DNA of 64,000 nucleotides from an uncultured Acidobacteriia bacterium (GTDB lineage: Bacteria > Acidobacteriota > Terriglobia > Bryobacterales > Bryobacteraceae), in assembly GCA_903828455.1 (NCBI GenBank), contig CAIKMJ010000012.1, positions 1-64,000 of the forward strand, given 5' to 3'. Numbering within the stretch: the stretch's first letter is position 1; each line of letters opens with the position of its first letter. A program made the translations under genes and the position numbers. This document shows, piece by piece, positions 43,601-52,516 of the stretch. Below the pieces are notes generated by a model, which saw only the letters and a list, made by a program, of their open reading frames with translations, made no database searches and was not told where the DNA came from.

Positions 43601-43876
43601 CTCGGCAAAGCCACGCTGATCGCGCCGAAACTGGTGGATCTGGATTACTCGCTTTCCAAGACCGCCAGAATCCCGAAGATTTCGGAACTATTCGCCGCGC
43701 AGTTCCGCGCCGAAATTTTCAACATCTTCAATCACCCGAACTTCGGCCTGCCGGATAACACGGTACTCCTTCAGGCGCCCAACGGCGGCGCAACGGTCAG
43801 TCCGACGGCGGGACGCATTACGAGCACAAACACTTCGTCGCGGCAGATTCAGCTGGCGCTGAAGTTCACGTTCTGA
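40664..43876 (+). CDS. Oar-like outer-membrane protein (first of a tandem pair)
   Basis: This 1070-residue protein has a signal peptide (IAAILIAAAGFHALMAQ) and a carboxypeptidase-regulatory-like domain (about 33-110: VSGTVTDASGSVVAGASVEV, RVTQLSVGDYEVQTSHPGF). The linker VTVDAQASTVDVSSS leads to the plug motif RELPLNGRNFEQLLTLAPGV, then a barrel with LTLNIGVRYDWGANP, ending in IQLALKFTF. The second receptor gene of the pair starts 157 bases further on and is closely similar, so this is a tandem duplication. A GGGGAT lies before the ATG. No substrate can be assigned. Confidence 0.88.
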   Translation: MLSNSRVSLRAFGIAAILIAAAGFHALMAQSSTATVSGTVTDASGSVVAGASVEVKSVETGITQTTTSNQQGRYRVTQLSVGDYEVQTSHPGFQTMVRKGITLTVGNEAVVDVALQVGQSQQTVTVDAQASTVDVSSSAVASLVEGTQMRELPLNGRNFEQLLTLAPGVQALNPSGKILFGVQPNYSVSGSRPQGQAFLIDNTNMLNYFGHGTGAGSTGSSLGIEAISEFQTLTNTYSAQFGGNGAAINAVTKGGSNALHGSAYEFLRNSALDARNFFDNYRRPGETYARVPTFRRNQFGASAGGPIKKDKTFFFVNWESFRQGLGQTSVANVPDSNARNGYLPCASATAYACNNATGLAYVGVNPAMASTLALYPVATATVGGGIGTLNSVSTSVANETYFVARIDHTISAKDSIFARYIRDAADINLPVATSPIPLYPEIVHTLNNYVTVEWKHLVSSNIVNLARTSFLRPTEQSLQDASLAPLSFFPGRPDGRVGVTGLSQLGPIQDDPYRLIVNHFVFGDDVLWTHGAHNIRFGITVDRTQNNTNLSAGNGGAWTFSSLLGFLTNAATQFQGPLPGKDDTTRDMRELFVLPYVQDEWKVLPRLTLNIGVRYDWGANPYERLNKLHSIVNAPYVGIVSVPNVYANNITKKNFAPRIGFAYDVFGDHKTSLRGGFGMFYDTITAKDYTPGFVRTAPYGLSNQANPVYPTAFSTSAAAAVLQVNSLVDYQTKNTPYQMQYNLNIQRDLGDGMVLTVGYVGSRGVHLINQRDSNPPVPTTNAAGQTVLGSLVNGKITPNPRINPALAFVLQRQGWGSSNYNALQTSVNRRFAKRWQMQASYSFSKSMDYGSANDNQSGQGQGGSNNAQNPYDNKNEYSRSTFDRTHSFRLSSVYVLPAWKSSALLDAIAGSWQMSGIFSAVSGSPFTVFLGFDQAGTQQTAGQRPNLLPGHSSNPILGTPTQWYDPSSFGVPAVGTFGNLGKATLIAPKLVDLDYSLSKTARIPKISELFAAQFRAEIFNIFNHPNFGLPDNTVLLQAPNGGATVSPTAGRITSTNTSSRQIQLALKFTF

Positions 43877-43961
43877 CCCGGTTCGCGCTGTCCGGCATTC
43901 CGGATTCCCGGCACGTATGGTCCGGTGCGGTGGTGTCCCGCCGCCCGGGCCATTTTTGCTA

Positions 43962-43967
43962 TATAAT
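43962..43967 (+). promoter_or_regulatory. Putative -10 box of the 44034 receptor gene
   Basis: A consensus TATAAT lies 66 bases upstream of the receptor ATG within a 157-base gap. No clear -35 box is visible. Confidence 0.4.
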
Positions 43968-44033
43968 GGCAGCCGGTTCGTTTGGATGCAGGGGCGGTTT
44001 CGTATCCATATCTGCAGGAAATAAGAGGCCATA

Positions 44034-47000
44034 ATGCGTACATCCGGAAGTGTGTTCTTACTCGCGCCGCGTCTTGCGGTTGCCGTAGTTTTGATCGGTC
44101 TCTGTGGCGCTTCACTTCGCGCGCAGAGTTCCACGGCGACCATTGTCGGCGCAATCACCGATTCCTCCGGCGCAACGGTCGCCGGTGCCAGCGTGACGGT
44201 GAAGAGTGTCGAGACGGATGTAACCCAATCCACCTCTGCCGATGCACAGGGCCGCTTCCGCGTGCCCGAACTGCGCGTGGGCAATTACGAAGTGCAGGCC
44301 AGCCAGTCCGGCTTTCAGACTGTGGTCCGCAAAGGCATCACGCTGACCGTCGGAAGCGAAGCGGTCATCGATATTGTTCTTCCCGTCGGCCAGTCGCAGC
44401 AAACCGTCACGGTGGAAGCGCAGGCCTCGCAGGTGGACACCACATCGGTGGCCGTCGCCAGCCTCGTCGAATCCACACAGATGCGCGAACTGCCGCTGAA
44501 CGGGCGGAACTTCGAGGCATTGATGACGCTGGCCCCCGGCGTGCAGTCGCTGCCGCAATCGGGCGGAACGCTGTTCGGCAATCAGTCCAATTACTCGATT
44601 GCGGGGATGCGGGCGCTGGGTATTGCTTATCTGATCGACAATACGAATTTCGCCGGGTTCTTTAACCACGGCACGGGTTCCGCGGCCGCGGGTTCCTCGC
44701 TCGGTCTGGAAGCTATCGCCGAGTTTCAGACGCTGACGAACACCTATAGCGCCCAGTTCGGCGGCGCCGGCGGCGCAGTCAACGCCGTCACAAAATCCGG
44801 TTCCAACGGGCTGCATGGCTCGGTGTATGAGTTCCTTCGCAACAGCGCGCTCGATGCCCGCAATTTCTTCGATGTCCTGCGCCAGCCGGGCGCGACCTCC
44901 GCGCGCGTTCCCCCGTTTAAGCGGAATCAGTTCGGCGGCAGCGTCGGCGGTCCGATCAGGAAGGACAAGACGTTCTTTTATGTGAATCTGGAATCGCTGC
45001 GCCAGGGGCTGGAGAACACGCTGGTTGCCACCGTGCCGGATGCCAACGCCCGGCGCGGCTATCTTCCCTGCGCGACTGCTGCCACTCTGCCGTGCGACAG
45101 GACGACAGGCCTCGCCTACGTCGGGATCGCTCAGAACATCGCTTCCACGCTGGCCGCATTTCAGCCCGGCGGCACGCCGATCGGCGGCGGCCTCGCCCAG
45201 TTCTCCTCGGCGCCCAACATCGTAACCAGCGAAAACTATTTCCTGGCCCGCATTGACCACACGATCTCAGCGAAAGACTCTATCTTCGCGCGCTACATCC
45301 GGGATTATGCCAAGGTAAGCACGCCCGTAGCTCCGGTGAGCACCGCCAATTACGTCGAAACGGATTCCACCGCGAACAATTTCGTCACCGTGGAATGGAA
45401 GCGCATAATTTCGCCGACTCTCGTGAATCTGGCTCGCGTCAGCTACATTCGTCCCGGTGAAACCGGCGTCACGCCGCAGAGTATTTCGGCGCTGCAGTGG
45501 TTCCCGGGACAAGGCCGCCCCGATGGCCGCCTCACCATTCCCGGCATCACCGCTCTCGGCCCCGCCGCCAACAACCCGTTTGGCGTGATCACGAATCGTT
45601 ATGACGAAGGCGACGACCTCATCTGGACTCACGGCGCGCATGACATTCGGTTCGGCATCAACCTGGACCGTATTCAGGACAACGTGCTGATCGCGGTCTC
45701 AAGCGGCGGCACTTACAGCTTCACCAGCCTCCAGAACTTTCTGACTGGCACTTCGAACCTCCTGACGGCCCCGCTCCCCGGTCAGGCCGACACGTACCGC
45801 GACATTCGCGAGTTCCGCATTCAGCCGTATTTCCAGGATCAATGGAAGGCGTCGCGCCGGCTGACGCTCAACCTCGGCGTGCGCTACGAATGGGCGGAAA
45901 ATCCCACCGAACGGCTCAACAAACTGCACATCCTCACCAATCCGCCGTACGGTGCCTATCAGTCTGTTCCGCACGCCTTCTCCAGCAACCCGACGAAGTA
46001 CAACTTTGAGCCGCGCGTCGGAATCGTGTTCGATCCGTCGAGCGATCACAAGACTTCGATCCGCGCGGGTTTCGCCATGTTCCACGACATGCTGATGGCC
46101 TATCTGTTTGCTCCCGGCTATCTCCGCACGCCGCCGTTCCTGCAGGCCACCCAGCAGAATCCCATCTACCCGCTGCCGTTCCAGAATGGCAGCACGCCCG
46201 TGCTTCCCTCGTCCACCAGCGCCGCGGGCGGCGTCAGCGCCGACTACAATATCGGCACCACGCCGTACATGATGCAGTACAACCTGAATATCCAGCGTGA
46301 TCTCGGCAAGGGCTTCGTGCTCACCACCGGCTACATTGGATCGCACGGCGTGCATCTGCTGAGCGCCAGCGACCTGAATCCGCCGACGCGGACGTTTGAC
46401 GCCAACGGCCGGCCGGTCTTCGCAACGCTGGTAAACGGAAAGATCGTCACCAACCCCCGCCTCAATCCAAACTTCGGTCCGTACCAGAGCACGGGAACCT
46501 GGGGCAATTCTCACTACAACTCGCTGCAGGCAAATCTGAACCGCCGATTCAGCAACCGCTGGCAGACTCAGGCGTCTTATACCTTCTCGAAGTCGATTGA
46601 CTCGGAATCCGGCCCGTTCATCGCCACCACCAACGGTGGCAATCCCACGGCGCAGGATCCCTACAATTTCGGCATCGATCACGCCCGTTCCAGCTTCGAC
46701 CGTACCCACACCTTCCGGCTCAGCGGAATTTACTCCGTCAGGTCGTTCCAGAACAAGATGCTGGACGCCGTCGCCGGAAGCTGGCAGATCACCGGGTTGC
46801 TGAGCGCCGTTTCCGGCGGCAACTTCACCGTTGTCGTGGGCTTCGACCAGGCGGGCCTCGCCAATCAGACCCCGCGTGCGAGCCTCATGCCCGGACGCAA
46901 TGCCGGGAACATTATCCTCGGCGATCCGAATCACTGGTATGACGTAACGGCATTTGCCCTTCCGCCGGTTGGCGAATATGGCAACCTGGGACGCGGCGCT

Positions 47001-47273
47001 CTGCCCGGCCCGGGGCTCATCTCCGCCGACCTTTCGCTCTCCAAGTCCGTCCGGCTGCAAAAGGTTTCGGAGACGGCGTCGATGCAGTTCCGCGCCGAAA
47101 TGTTTAACATCGCCAACCATCCGAACTTTGCGCTGCCCAACGGAAACCAGGGCGGTGTATCGTTCGTGGCCGGCGCCAACGGCACGGGCACGTACGATCA
47201 GACCGCCGGCCAGATTACCAGCACCGTCACCACTTCACGGCAGCTCCAGTTTGCCCTGAAGTTCATGTTCTGA
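44034..47273 (+). CDS. Oar-like outer-membrane protein (second of a tandem pair)
   Basis: This 1079-residue protein has a signal peptide ending near SLRAQ and a carboxypeptidase-regulatory-like domain (about 30-108: IVGAITDSSGATVAGASVTV, RVPELRVGNYEVQASQSGF). The plug motif RELPLNGRNFEALMTLAPGV and a barrel with LTLNLGVRYEWAENP follow, and the end is LQFALKFMF. AGAGG precedes the ATG. A TATAAT box in the gap upstream suggests its own promoter, and a strong hairpin follows the stop. It may differ from its neighbour mainly in the extracellular loops, which could set substrate choice. Confidence 0.88.
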   Translation: MRTSGSVFLLAPRLAVAVVLIGLCGASLRAQSSTATIVGAITDSSGATVAGASVTVKSVETDVTQSTSADAQGRFRVPELRVGNYEVQASQSGFQTVVRKGITLTVGSEAVIDIVLPVGQSQQTVTVEAQASQVDTTSVAVASLVESTQMRELPLNGRNFEALMTLAPGVQSLPQSGGTLFGNQSNYSIAGMRALGIAYLIDNTNFAGFFNHGTGSAAAGSSLGLEAIAEFQTLTNTYSAQFGGAGGAVNAVTKSGSNGLHGSVYEFLRNSALDARNFFDVLRQPGATSARVPPFKRNQFGGSVGGPIRKDKTFFYVNLESLRQGLENTLVATVPDANARRGYLPCATAATLPCDRTTGLAYVGIAQNIASTLAAFQPGGTPIGGGLAQFSSAPNIVTSENYFLARIDHTISAKDSIFARYIRDYAKVSTPVAPVSTANYVETDSTANNFVTVEWKRIISPTLVNLARVSYIRPGETGVTPQSISALQWFPGQGRPDGRLTIPGITALGPAANNPFGVITNRYDEGDDLIWTHGAHDIRFGINLDRIQDNVLIAVSSGGTYSFTSLQNFLTGTSNLLTAPLPGQADTYRDIREFRIQPYFQDQWKASRRLTLNLGVRYEWAENPTERLNKLHILTNPPYGAYQSVPHAFSSNPTKYNFEPRVGIVFDPSSDHKTSIRAGFAMFHDMLMAYLFAPGYLRTPPFLQATQQNPIYPLPFQNGSTPVLPSSTSAAGGVSADYNIGTTPYMMQYNLNIQRDLGKGFVLTTGYIGSHGVHLLSASDLNPPTRTFDANGRPVFATLVNGKIVTNPRLNPNFGPYQSTGTWGNSHYNSLQANLNRRFSNRWQTQASYTFSKSIDSESGPFIATTNGGNPTAQDPYNFGIDHARSSFDRTHTFRLSGIYSVRSFQNKMLDAVAGSWQITGLLSAVSGGNFTVVVGFDQAGLANQTPRASLMPGRNAGNIILGDPNHWYDVTAFALPPVGEYGNLGRGALPGPGLISADLSLSKSVRLQKVSETASMQFRAEMFNIANHPNFALPNGNQGGVSFVAGANGTGTYDQTAGQITSTVTTSRQLQFALKFMF

Positions 47274-47588
47274 TTCGTCGGCGAGTTCGGGCACTCCGCG
47301 AAACCGGCGAGGGACGGGTAACACACCGTCCCTCATTCGGCAGGAGCAATCGGGCTGGCGATGACATGCCGTCATCGCGGGTTCTCACTTTGATGTGTGC
47401 CGTCACCGGCTGGATGTGTCCAGTCCCCGCTGCCTGCCGGATTTCCACGTCAAAGACGAGAGAGCGCCAGGTTCGTGCGGCGGGCCGCCGAGGCCGGCAA
47501 GCCGCTCGATCGCATCGCGCGCGGCTGAAGCGGGACGTTATTCAATGCTGGCGACGAGATCGCTATCGCGATTCTCGCGGCGTTGCGG
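47274..47588. other. Gene-free stretch between convergent genes with two hairpins
   Basis: This 315-base stretch lies between the stops of the 44034 receptor and the symporter. It holds two perfect hairpins (47309-47334 and GCGATGAC/GTCATCGC at 47358-47378). The rest has only short open frames with Arg-rich, low-quality translations, and I see no gene there. Confidence 0.6.
47309..47334. terminator. Hairpin after the 44034 receptor gene
   Basis: GAGGGACGG pairs perfectly with CCGTCCCTC around an 8-base loop, 36 bases after the receptor stop. Confidence 0.6.
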
Positions 47589-48941
47589 CTAATACGGAAT
47601 TTCTGCCTGTGCCCCGGCCGCGTCTGCCAGCGGAACTTCTGCATCGCCGAGTTCTCTGCCGAGCACAGCGCGATCCAGTTCGTTCTCCCAGCGCGCCACC
47701 ACGATTGTGGCCACGGCGTTTCCCGCCAGGTTCGTCATGGTGCGGATCTGCGACATAAAGCGGTCCACGCCCAGCAGCAGCGCGATGCCTGCCACCGGCA
47801 CCGTGCCCAGTGCCGACAGCGTCGCGGCCAGGGTAATGAATCCGCCTCCCGTCACCGCGGCGGCGCCCTTCGATGTCATCATCAGCACGAGCAGAAGAAT
47901 CGCCTCCTGCTGGATCGTCAGATGCGTGTTCGTCGCCTGCGCCACAAACATCGCCGCCATCGTCAGGTAGATCGACGTTCCGTCCAGATTGAATGAGTAG
48001 CCCGAAGGCACCACCAGCCCAACCACGGATTTATCGCAGCCCAGTTGCTCCAGCTTCTTCATCAGACCGGGCAGTGCCGGCTCGGACGACGACGTACCGA
48101 AGGCAATCAGGAACTCCTCCTTCAGATACCGCAGCAACCGCCACAGCCGGAATCCGTGCGCGCGGGCGATGAGCGTGAGCACCACAAAAACGAAGGTGCC
48201 GCTCGCCCCCATAACGCAGAGGATCAGCTTGCCCAGAGGGATCAGCGTCCGGACTCCGAACTTGCCGATCGTAAAAGCCATCGCGCCGAACGCCCCCAGC
48301 GGCGCAGCTTTCATGATGATCTCCATGACGCCGAACAGCGCGCGCGCCATCGTGTCGCAGCCGGAAACAATCGCCCGGCCGTTTTCGATCTTGCCCAGCG
48401 CAATCCCGAACAGCACTGCCACCAGCAGCACCTGCAGAATTTCGCCTTTGGCAAACGCGCCCACCAGCGTATCGGGGATGACGTTGAGCAGAAAATCCAC
48501 CGTGTGGAGGACCTTCTGCGGCGCCGCATATTCCGCCACGGCTTTGGTGTCGAGCGTCGCCGGATCCGCATTGATGCCCGCGCCCGGGGCGAACACGGTT
48601 ACCGCGACCAGCCCGATCAGCAGCGCCATCGTCGTCACGACTTCGAAGTAGAGCAGCGCCTTGACTCCGATGCGCCCCAGTTTCTTCATGTCGCCCATAT
48701 TGCCGATCCCCACCACCACGGTGCAGAAAATGATCGGCGCAATGATCATCCGGATGATCTTGATGAATCCGTCGCCGAGCGGCTTCATGCTCTCCGCCGC
48801 GGCCGGGTTGACGATTCCGAAGACAATGCCGAGCGCAATCGCGGCAATAACCTGGAAATGCAGCGACCGGTAGAACGGCAGCGGAGTCTTCATTGCAGCC
48901 GCTTCCTCGCGGCCTGCGCTCTCCCCCAGCTTCATTGCCAT
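47589..48941 (-). CDS. Dicarboxylate/amino acid:cation symporter (DAACS family, DctA/GltP-like)
   Basis: This 450-residue membrane protein has the DAACS signature set: the serine-rich hairpin motif [20 protein letters not shown], the substrate and cation site [18 protein letters not shown], the second hairpin [18 protein letters not shown], and the C-terminal [20 protein letters not shown]. Eight helices plus two re-entrant loops fit the family, and the length is normal. It imports C4-dicarboxylates or acidic amino acids with H+ or Na+. The start at 48941 has AAAGG upstream, but the Met at residue 17 ([15 protein letters not shown]) is the more usual N-terminus of the family. Confidence 0.92.
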   Translation of the reverse strand: MAMKLGESAGREEAAAMKTPLPFYRSLHFQVIAAIALGIVFGIVNPAAAESMKPLGDGFIKIIRMIIAPIIFCTVVVGIGNMGDMKKLGRIGVKALLYFEVVTTMALLIGLVAVTVFAPGAGINADPATLDTKAVAEYAAPQKVLHTVDFLLNVIPDTLVGAFAKGEILQVLLVAVLFGIALGKIENGRAIVSGCDTMARALFGVMEIIMKAAPLGAFGAMAFTIGKFGVRTLIPLGKLILCVMGASGTFVFVVLTLIARAHGFRLWRLLRYLKEEFLIAFGTSSSEPALPGLMKKLEQLGCDKSVVGLVVPSGYSFNLDGTSIYLTMAAMFVAQATNTHLTIQQEAILLLVLMMTSKGAAAVTGGGFITLAATLSALGTVPVAGIALLLGVDRFMSQIRTMTNLAGNAVATIVVARWENELDRAVLGRELGDAEVPLADAAGAQAEIPY

Positions 48942-49019
48942 TGCCTTTCTTTCGCCAGCACTCCGCCCTAGTGTATCGCTGCGACCCGCCCGGATCCGGG
49001 GCCCTCCGCCCTAAGCACG

Positions 49020-49058
49020 GCGGCGCGGCGACGCCTCGGTCTGGCGTCACCGCGCCGC
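49020..49058. terminator. Strong hairpin downstream of the 49127-52516 receptor gene
   Basis: GCGGCGCGGCGACGCC pairs with GGCGTCACCGCGCCGC (16 bases, one G-U type pair) around a 7-base loop. It lies about 70 bases after the minus-strand receptor stop; a TTTT follows on the plus strand. Confidence 0.65.
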
Positions 49059-49075
49059 TTTTGATCGGACTTCCG

Positions 49076-49156
49076 GAAGCGCAGCTTCAACGCAAATTGC
49101 CGGAAGCTTCGCTTCAGGATGAACTGCTAGAAGCGCAGCTTCAGAGCGAACTGAAT
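49076..49156. repeat. Three 27-bp tandem repeats of the receptor's terminal codons
   Basis: Units at 49076-49102, 49103-49129 and 49130-49156 are each 27 bases (nine codons). Read on the minus strand in the receptor's frame, they encode IQFALKLRF (the actual C-terminus), then stop-QFILKRSF, then RQFALKLRF. The receptor's TAG stop is the first codon of the middle unit. Units one and three agree at about 20 of 27 bases and at eight of nine residues. Confidence 0.85.
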
Positions 49157-52100
49157 AATTCGCGGGTTCCCCTCGGTTGCCGTAATGACTCCGAATGAAC
49201 TCGAAGTGATCGAACTGTTCGGGTTGGAAAAGTTGACCATGTTGAAGACGTTGAAAAACTCCGTGCGGAATTCGGCCCCGAAGCGTTCGTTGATCTGGAA
49301 AAGTTTACTTACGGAAAGGTCGATGTTCCTCTGGAACGGGCCGCGCATGGTGTTGCGCCCCACGTTGCCGAAGTTGTTCGTCTCCTTGGCAAACGCCGCG
49401 GTATTGAAGTACGCGTTCAGGCGGCTCTCGGTCGATCCCGACAGTTGCGACGTGGCGAAAGTCGCGCCCGGAGCGTAACTCGCCCGGCTTCCGGCTACGC
49501 CGTACAACAGCGCCGCGGCGCCGTCGGTAATCGAAAACGGAGATCCCGACTGAAACACCGCCACGCCGGAAAGCTCCCATCCGGAGAACAGCTGCTTGCC
49601 GACCGCGGTGTTATTCAGGCCAAAGCCGAACTTCGGGATCTCGTATCCGAAGTTCCCCACCAGCCGGTGCGTACGGTCGAAATCGGAGCGTCCCTTGCTG
49701 GAGCCCATGTTCGACTCATCGCCCGTAATTTCGCTGAAGATGCTCGTGCTGCCCCCTGAGGTATCGTCCATGGACTTCGACCACGTATACGAAACCTGGT
49801 ATCTCAGGCCGGCCGCGTAGCGACGCGTCAGGCTCGCCTGCAGCGCGTTGTAGCGCGAATCGGCTGCTGTCTCTTCGGCCAGCAGCCCCGCCGGCGAAAA
49901 TCCAACGTACGGCACCCGCAGCGCTGTATTGGCTGCCGTGTTGGTCGTGATCCCGTTGATCGGATTCGTCGGGCTGGCCAGCAGTGCCTGATTGATGGCG
50001 CGGCGATCCGGCAACGCCACGCCCTTCGAACCCGAATAGCCAACCTCGAGACGGGTGTTTCGCAGCACTTCGTACTGGAAACTCGCGCCCCACTGATGCA
50101 GATACGGTGTGCGCAGATTGGGGTCCACCGAATTCAGGCCGATCGCGGACTGCGTCGGCTTATAGTTCGGCGAATACAACACCGGCAGAATAGGGAACTG
50201 CGTCTGCTGCGGCAGCACCGGGAAGGGGTTCTGCAGCGACGCAGCAATGTTCCCCGCACCCGTCAGCGTGCTCCTCACGTAGTCCGGCGCCGACTGCGAG
50301 GTCAGCAGCCCGAGCTGGTTCGAAAGCTGGTCATAGAAGATGCCGTAGCCGGCGCGGACCACCAGCTTATCGGTAATCCGGTACGCGAGGCCCACACGCG
50401 GTGCAAAATTCTTATCCGGCGAGTTGTTAATGAGTGTCGGCGAAACCAGCGGCAGTCCGGGCAGCGGCTTCGGCGAATTGGAAGTCTGCACGAAGCCCGC
50501 TGAAGTGGAGCCGCCATCGGCAGGCGGCTGGTAGCGCGTGTAGTCGAAATTGCCGCGCCGGCCGTATTTGTCCACTGGCCAGCCAAGATAATCCCAGCGC
50601 ACCCCCAGATTCACAGTCAGGCGGGAGGTCAGCTTCCAGTCGTCCTGCACGAAGAGTCCGGCGTCGGTGATGCGGTCCGCGCCGTTAGGAATGCCGCTGG
50701 CGACGTCGGCCTGATTGATGTTGCTGAACCCGCTCCCGTTGCCACCCTGTGAGACCGGTGTCCCGGGTAACCCGATCAGAAAATCGTTGAACGTGGAAAC
50801 CACCAGCGATCCGCGATAGCGATTGCGGCTGTAGTAATTGTCGTCGTAACGGCGGCCTTCGTAGCCCACCCGCACATTGTGCTTGCCTCTGATCCAGGAC
50901 ACCGTGTCGCCGTAGTGCCAGGTGGTGGGAAACACGCCCTGATCTCCGTTCGTGTCGTATCCGATGGCGAACGCTCCCGTCACGGTGAGGAGCGGGATAT
51001 CGGGGTAGATCGCCGAATTGAAGCGGTTCATGCCGATGCTCGATAAATTGAAGATGCTCTGCGGCACGACCTGGCCGAGCACGCGCGATACGCCGAAACG
51101 CGCCTGATTGACCAGCGAACTGGAAAATATATAGGTATCGGTCAGGTTCGCATTACGGCCCTTGAAATCCTGCGTCGAACCGAAGCCCGGCACATTGGCG
51201 CCGGCGCTCGTGAAGGCCTTATAAGTCGGCTGGTCGCCGATCATGGCCTTAAAGGCCAGGTGATTGTTATCGGTGAACTGGTGGTCAATGTTCACAATCC
51301 CCTGATCGTCGTTGTAAGTGGACGGCACCGACGCCGTATAGTTGACGCCCGCTCCGGCAATCTGCGGCGACGGGATCATATAGGTCCCGTTCGGCAGCTT
51401 CAGGTTGAGCATCGCCACCGCCACCGGATTGATGTCCGATCCGTCTCCCGCTACCGTCAGCCCGCCGTTTGCTGCCTTGCCGCCCGCGAATGCCGCGCCC
51501 AGCGTCGCCGCCGTCCGCACCTGCGGAATGTTCGGCAGCTTCAGCGAAGTCGAGCTGGAGAGCCCGTCAATCTGCCGCGTTCCCTGATACGAAAGAAAGA
51601 AGAACGTCTTATTCTTCCGGATCGGCCCGCCTGCCGTGCCGCCGTACTGGTTCTGCGTCAGTACCGCGCGTGGCGTCCCCGTCGAATTAAAAAAGAACGA
51701 GTTGGCATTCAGATCCTTGTTGCGAAGAAACTCGAACAGCGAACCGTGAATGTCGTTGGTCCCCGAGCGCGTCACCAGCGCAATATTGGCCCCTCCGCTT
51801 CGCCCCGACTGCGCGTCGTACAGGCTGGTCTGAATCTTGAACTCCTGCACCGCCTCCGGCGAAGGAATCAGAATTCCGTTCGATCCCACGCCGTTGTCGC
51901 CGGCGCTGTTGGTGTGGATATTCATCGCATCCACACCGTCGATTTCAATCGCGTTCGACGTCGTCCGCGCGCCCGAAGCCGAAATGATCTGCGTCCCGCG
52001 GCCCAGCGCGCCCGCATTATTCAGCGCCGACGCGGTCCCTGCGGACAGCGACAGCAACTGCGTGAAGTTGCGCGTCGCCAGCGGGAGTGCGCGAAGTGCG

Positions 52101-52516
52101 TCTCCTTCCACCACCCGGCCCTGCGCCGCCGATTCCGTCTGCAGCACCTCGCCGCTCGCCGTGACCTCCACCGTATTCGTCACCTGAGAAGGATGCAGCA
52201 CCGCGTCCAGTCCGATGCGGTCCGTGACGTTGAGCGTCACCTTCGCAACGCCCGTCGCAAAGCCCTGCGCCTGAAACGTAAGTTCGTAGTTGCCCGGCGC
52301 GAGGAATGGCAGCGAATATTGCCCCGCGCTGTTCGTCGTCACCTCGCGCGCCTCTTCCGGCCCCTTGAGTGTCGCCGTGACTTTCACGCCCGGCATCACC
52401 GCTTTGGTGGTATCGGTTACTGTTCCCGTGATGGTGCCGGTCGTCTGCGCGGCTGCGGAGCCGCAGAAAATCAGGATCGCCGCGCACAGAGCGGCCGGAA
52501 AACGGAGTTTATTCAT
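49127..52516 (-). CDS. Oar-like outer-membrane protein coupled to an upstream hydrolase
   Basis: This 1129-residue protein has a signal peptide (LCAAILIFCGSAAAQ), a carboxypeptidase-regulatory-like domain (about 26-105: ITGTVTDTTKAVMPGVKVTA, SLPFLAPGNYELTFQAQGF), the plug motif RALPLATRNFTQLLSLSAG and a long barrel (LTVNLGVRWDYLGWP), ending in IQFALKLRF. The sequence is clearly more distant from the 40664/44034 group. Its ATG overlaps the stop of the upstream hydrolase gene by four bases (ATGA), so the two proteins are made together. The 3' end lies in a 27-bp tandem repeat that duplicates the terminal insertion signal beyond the stop codon. Confidence 0.88.
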   Translation of the reverse strand: MNKLRFPAALCAAILIFCGSAAAQTTGTITGTVTDTTKAVMPGVKVTATLKGPEEAREVTTNSAGQYSLPFLAPGNYELTFQAQGFATGVAKVTLNVTDRIGLDAVLHPSQVTNTVEVTASGEVLQTESAAQGRVVEGDALRALPLATRNFTQLLSLSAGTASALNNAGALGRGTQIISASGARTTSNAIEIDGVDAMNIHTNSAGDNGVGSNGILIPSPEAVQEFKIQTSLYDAQSGRSGGANIALVTRSGTNDIHGSLFEFLRNKDLNANSFFFNSTGTPRAVLTQNQYGGTAGGPIRKNKTFFFLSYQGTRQIDGLSSSTSLKLPNIPQVRTAATLGAAFAGGKAANGGLTVAGDGSDINPVAVAMLNLKLPNGTYMIPSPQIAGAGVNYTASVPSTYNDDQGIVNIDHQFTDNNHLAFKAMIGDQPTYKAFTSAGANVPGFGSTQDFKGRNANLTDTYIFSSSLVNQARFGVSRVLGQVVPQSIFNLSSIGMNRFNSAIYPDIPLLTVTGAFAIGYDTNGDQGVFPTTWHYGDTVSWIRGKHNVRVGYEGRRYDDNYYSRNRYRGSLVVSTFNDFLIGLPGTPVSQGGNGSGFSNINQADVASGIPNGADRITDAGLFVQDDWKLTSRLTVNLGVRWDYLGWPVDKYGRRGNFDYTRYQPPADGGSTSAGFVQTSNSPKPLPGLPLVSPTLINNSPDKNFAPRVGLAYRITDKLVVRAGYGIFYDQLSNQLGLLTSQSAPDYVRSTLTGAGNIAASLQNPFPVLPQQTQFPILPVLYSPNYKPTQSAIGLNSVDPNLRTPYLHQWGASFQYEVLRNTRLEVGYSGSKGVALPDRRAINQALLASPTNPINGITTNTAANTALRVPYVGFSPAGLLAEETAADSRYNALQASLTRRYAAGLRYQVSYTWSKSMDDTSGGSTSIFSEITGDESNMGSSKGRSDFDRTHRLVGNFGYEIPKFGFGLNNTAVGKQLFSGWELSGVAVFQSGSPFSITDGAAALLYGVAGSRASYAPGATFATSQLSGSTESRLNAYFNTAAFAKETNNFGNVGRNTMRGPFQRNIDLSVSKLFQINERFGAEFRTEFFNVFNMVNFSNPNSSITSSSFGVITATEGNPRIIQFALKLRF

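Noticed and set aside
40688-47120. Several 380-470-codon minus-strand frames inside the tandem receptor genes
   Set aside because: Each mirrors the receptor codons on the opposite strand and contains no recognisable motif.
47366-47592. Short plus-strand open frames in the gap after the 44034 receptor
   Set aside because: Different frames give only Arg-rich low-complexity peptides and none has a ribosome-binding site.
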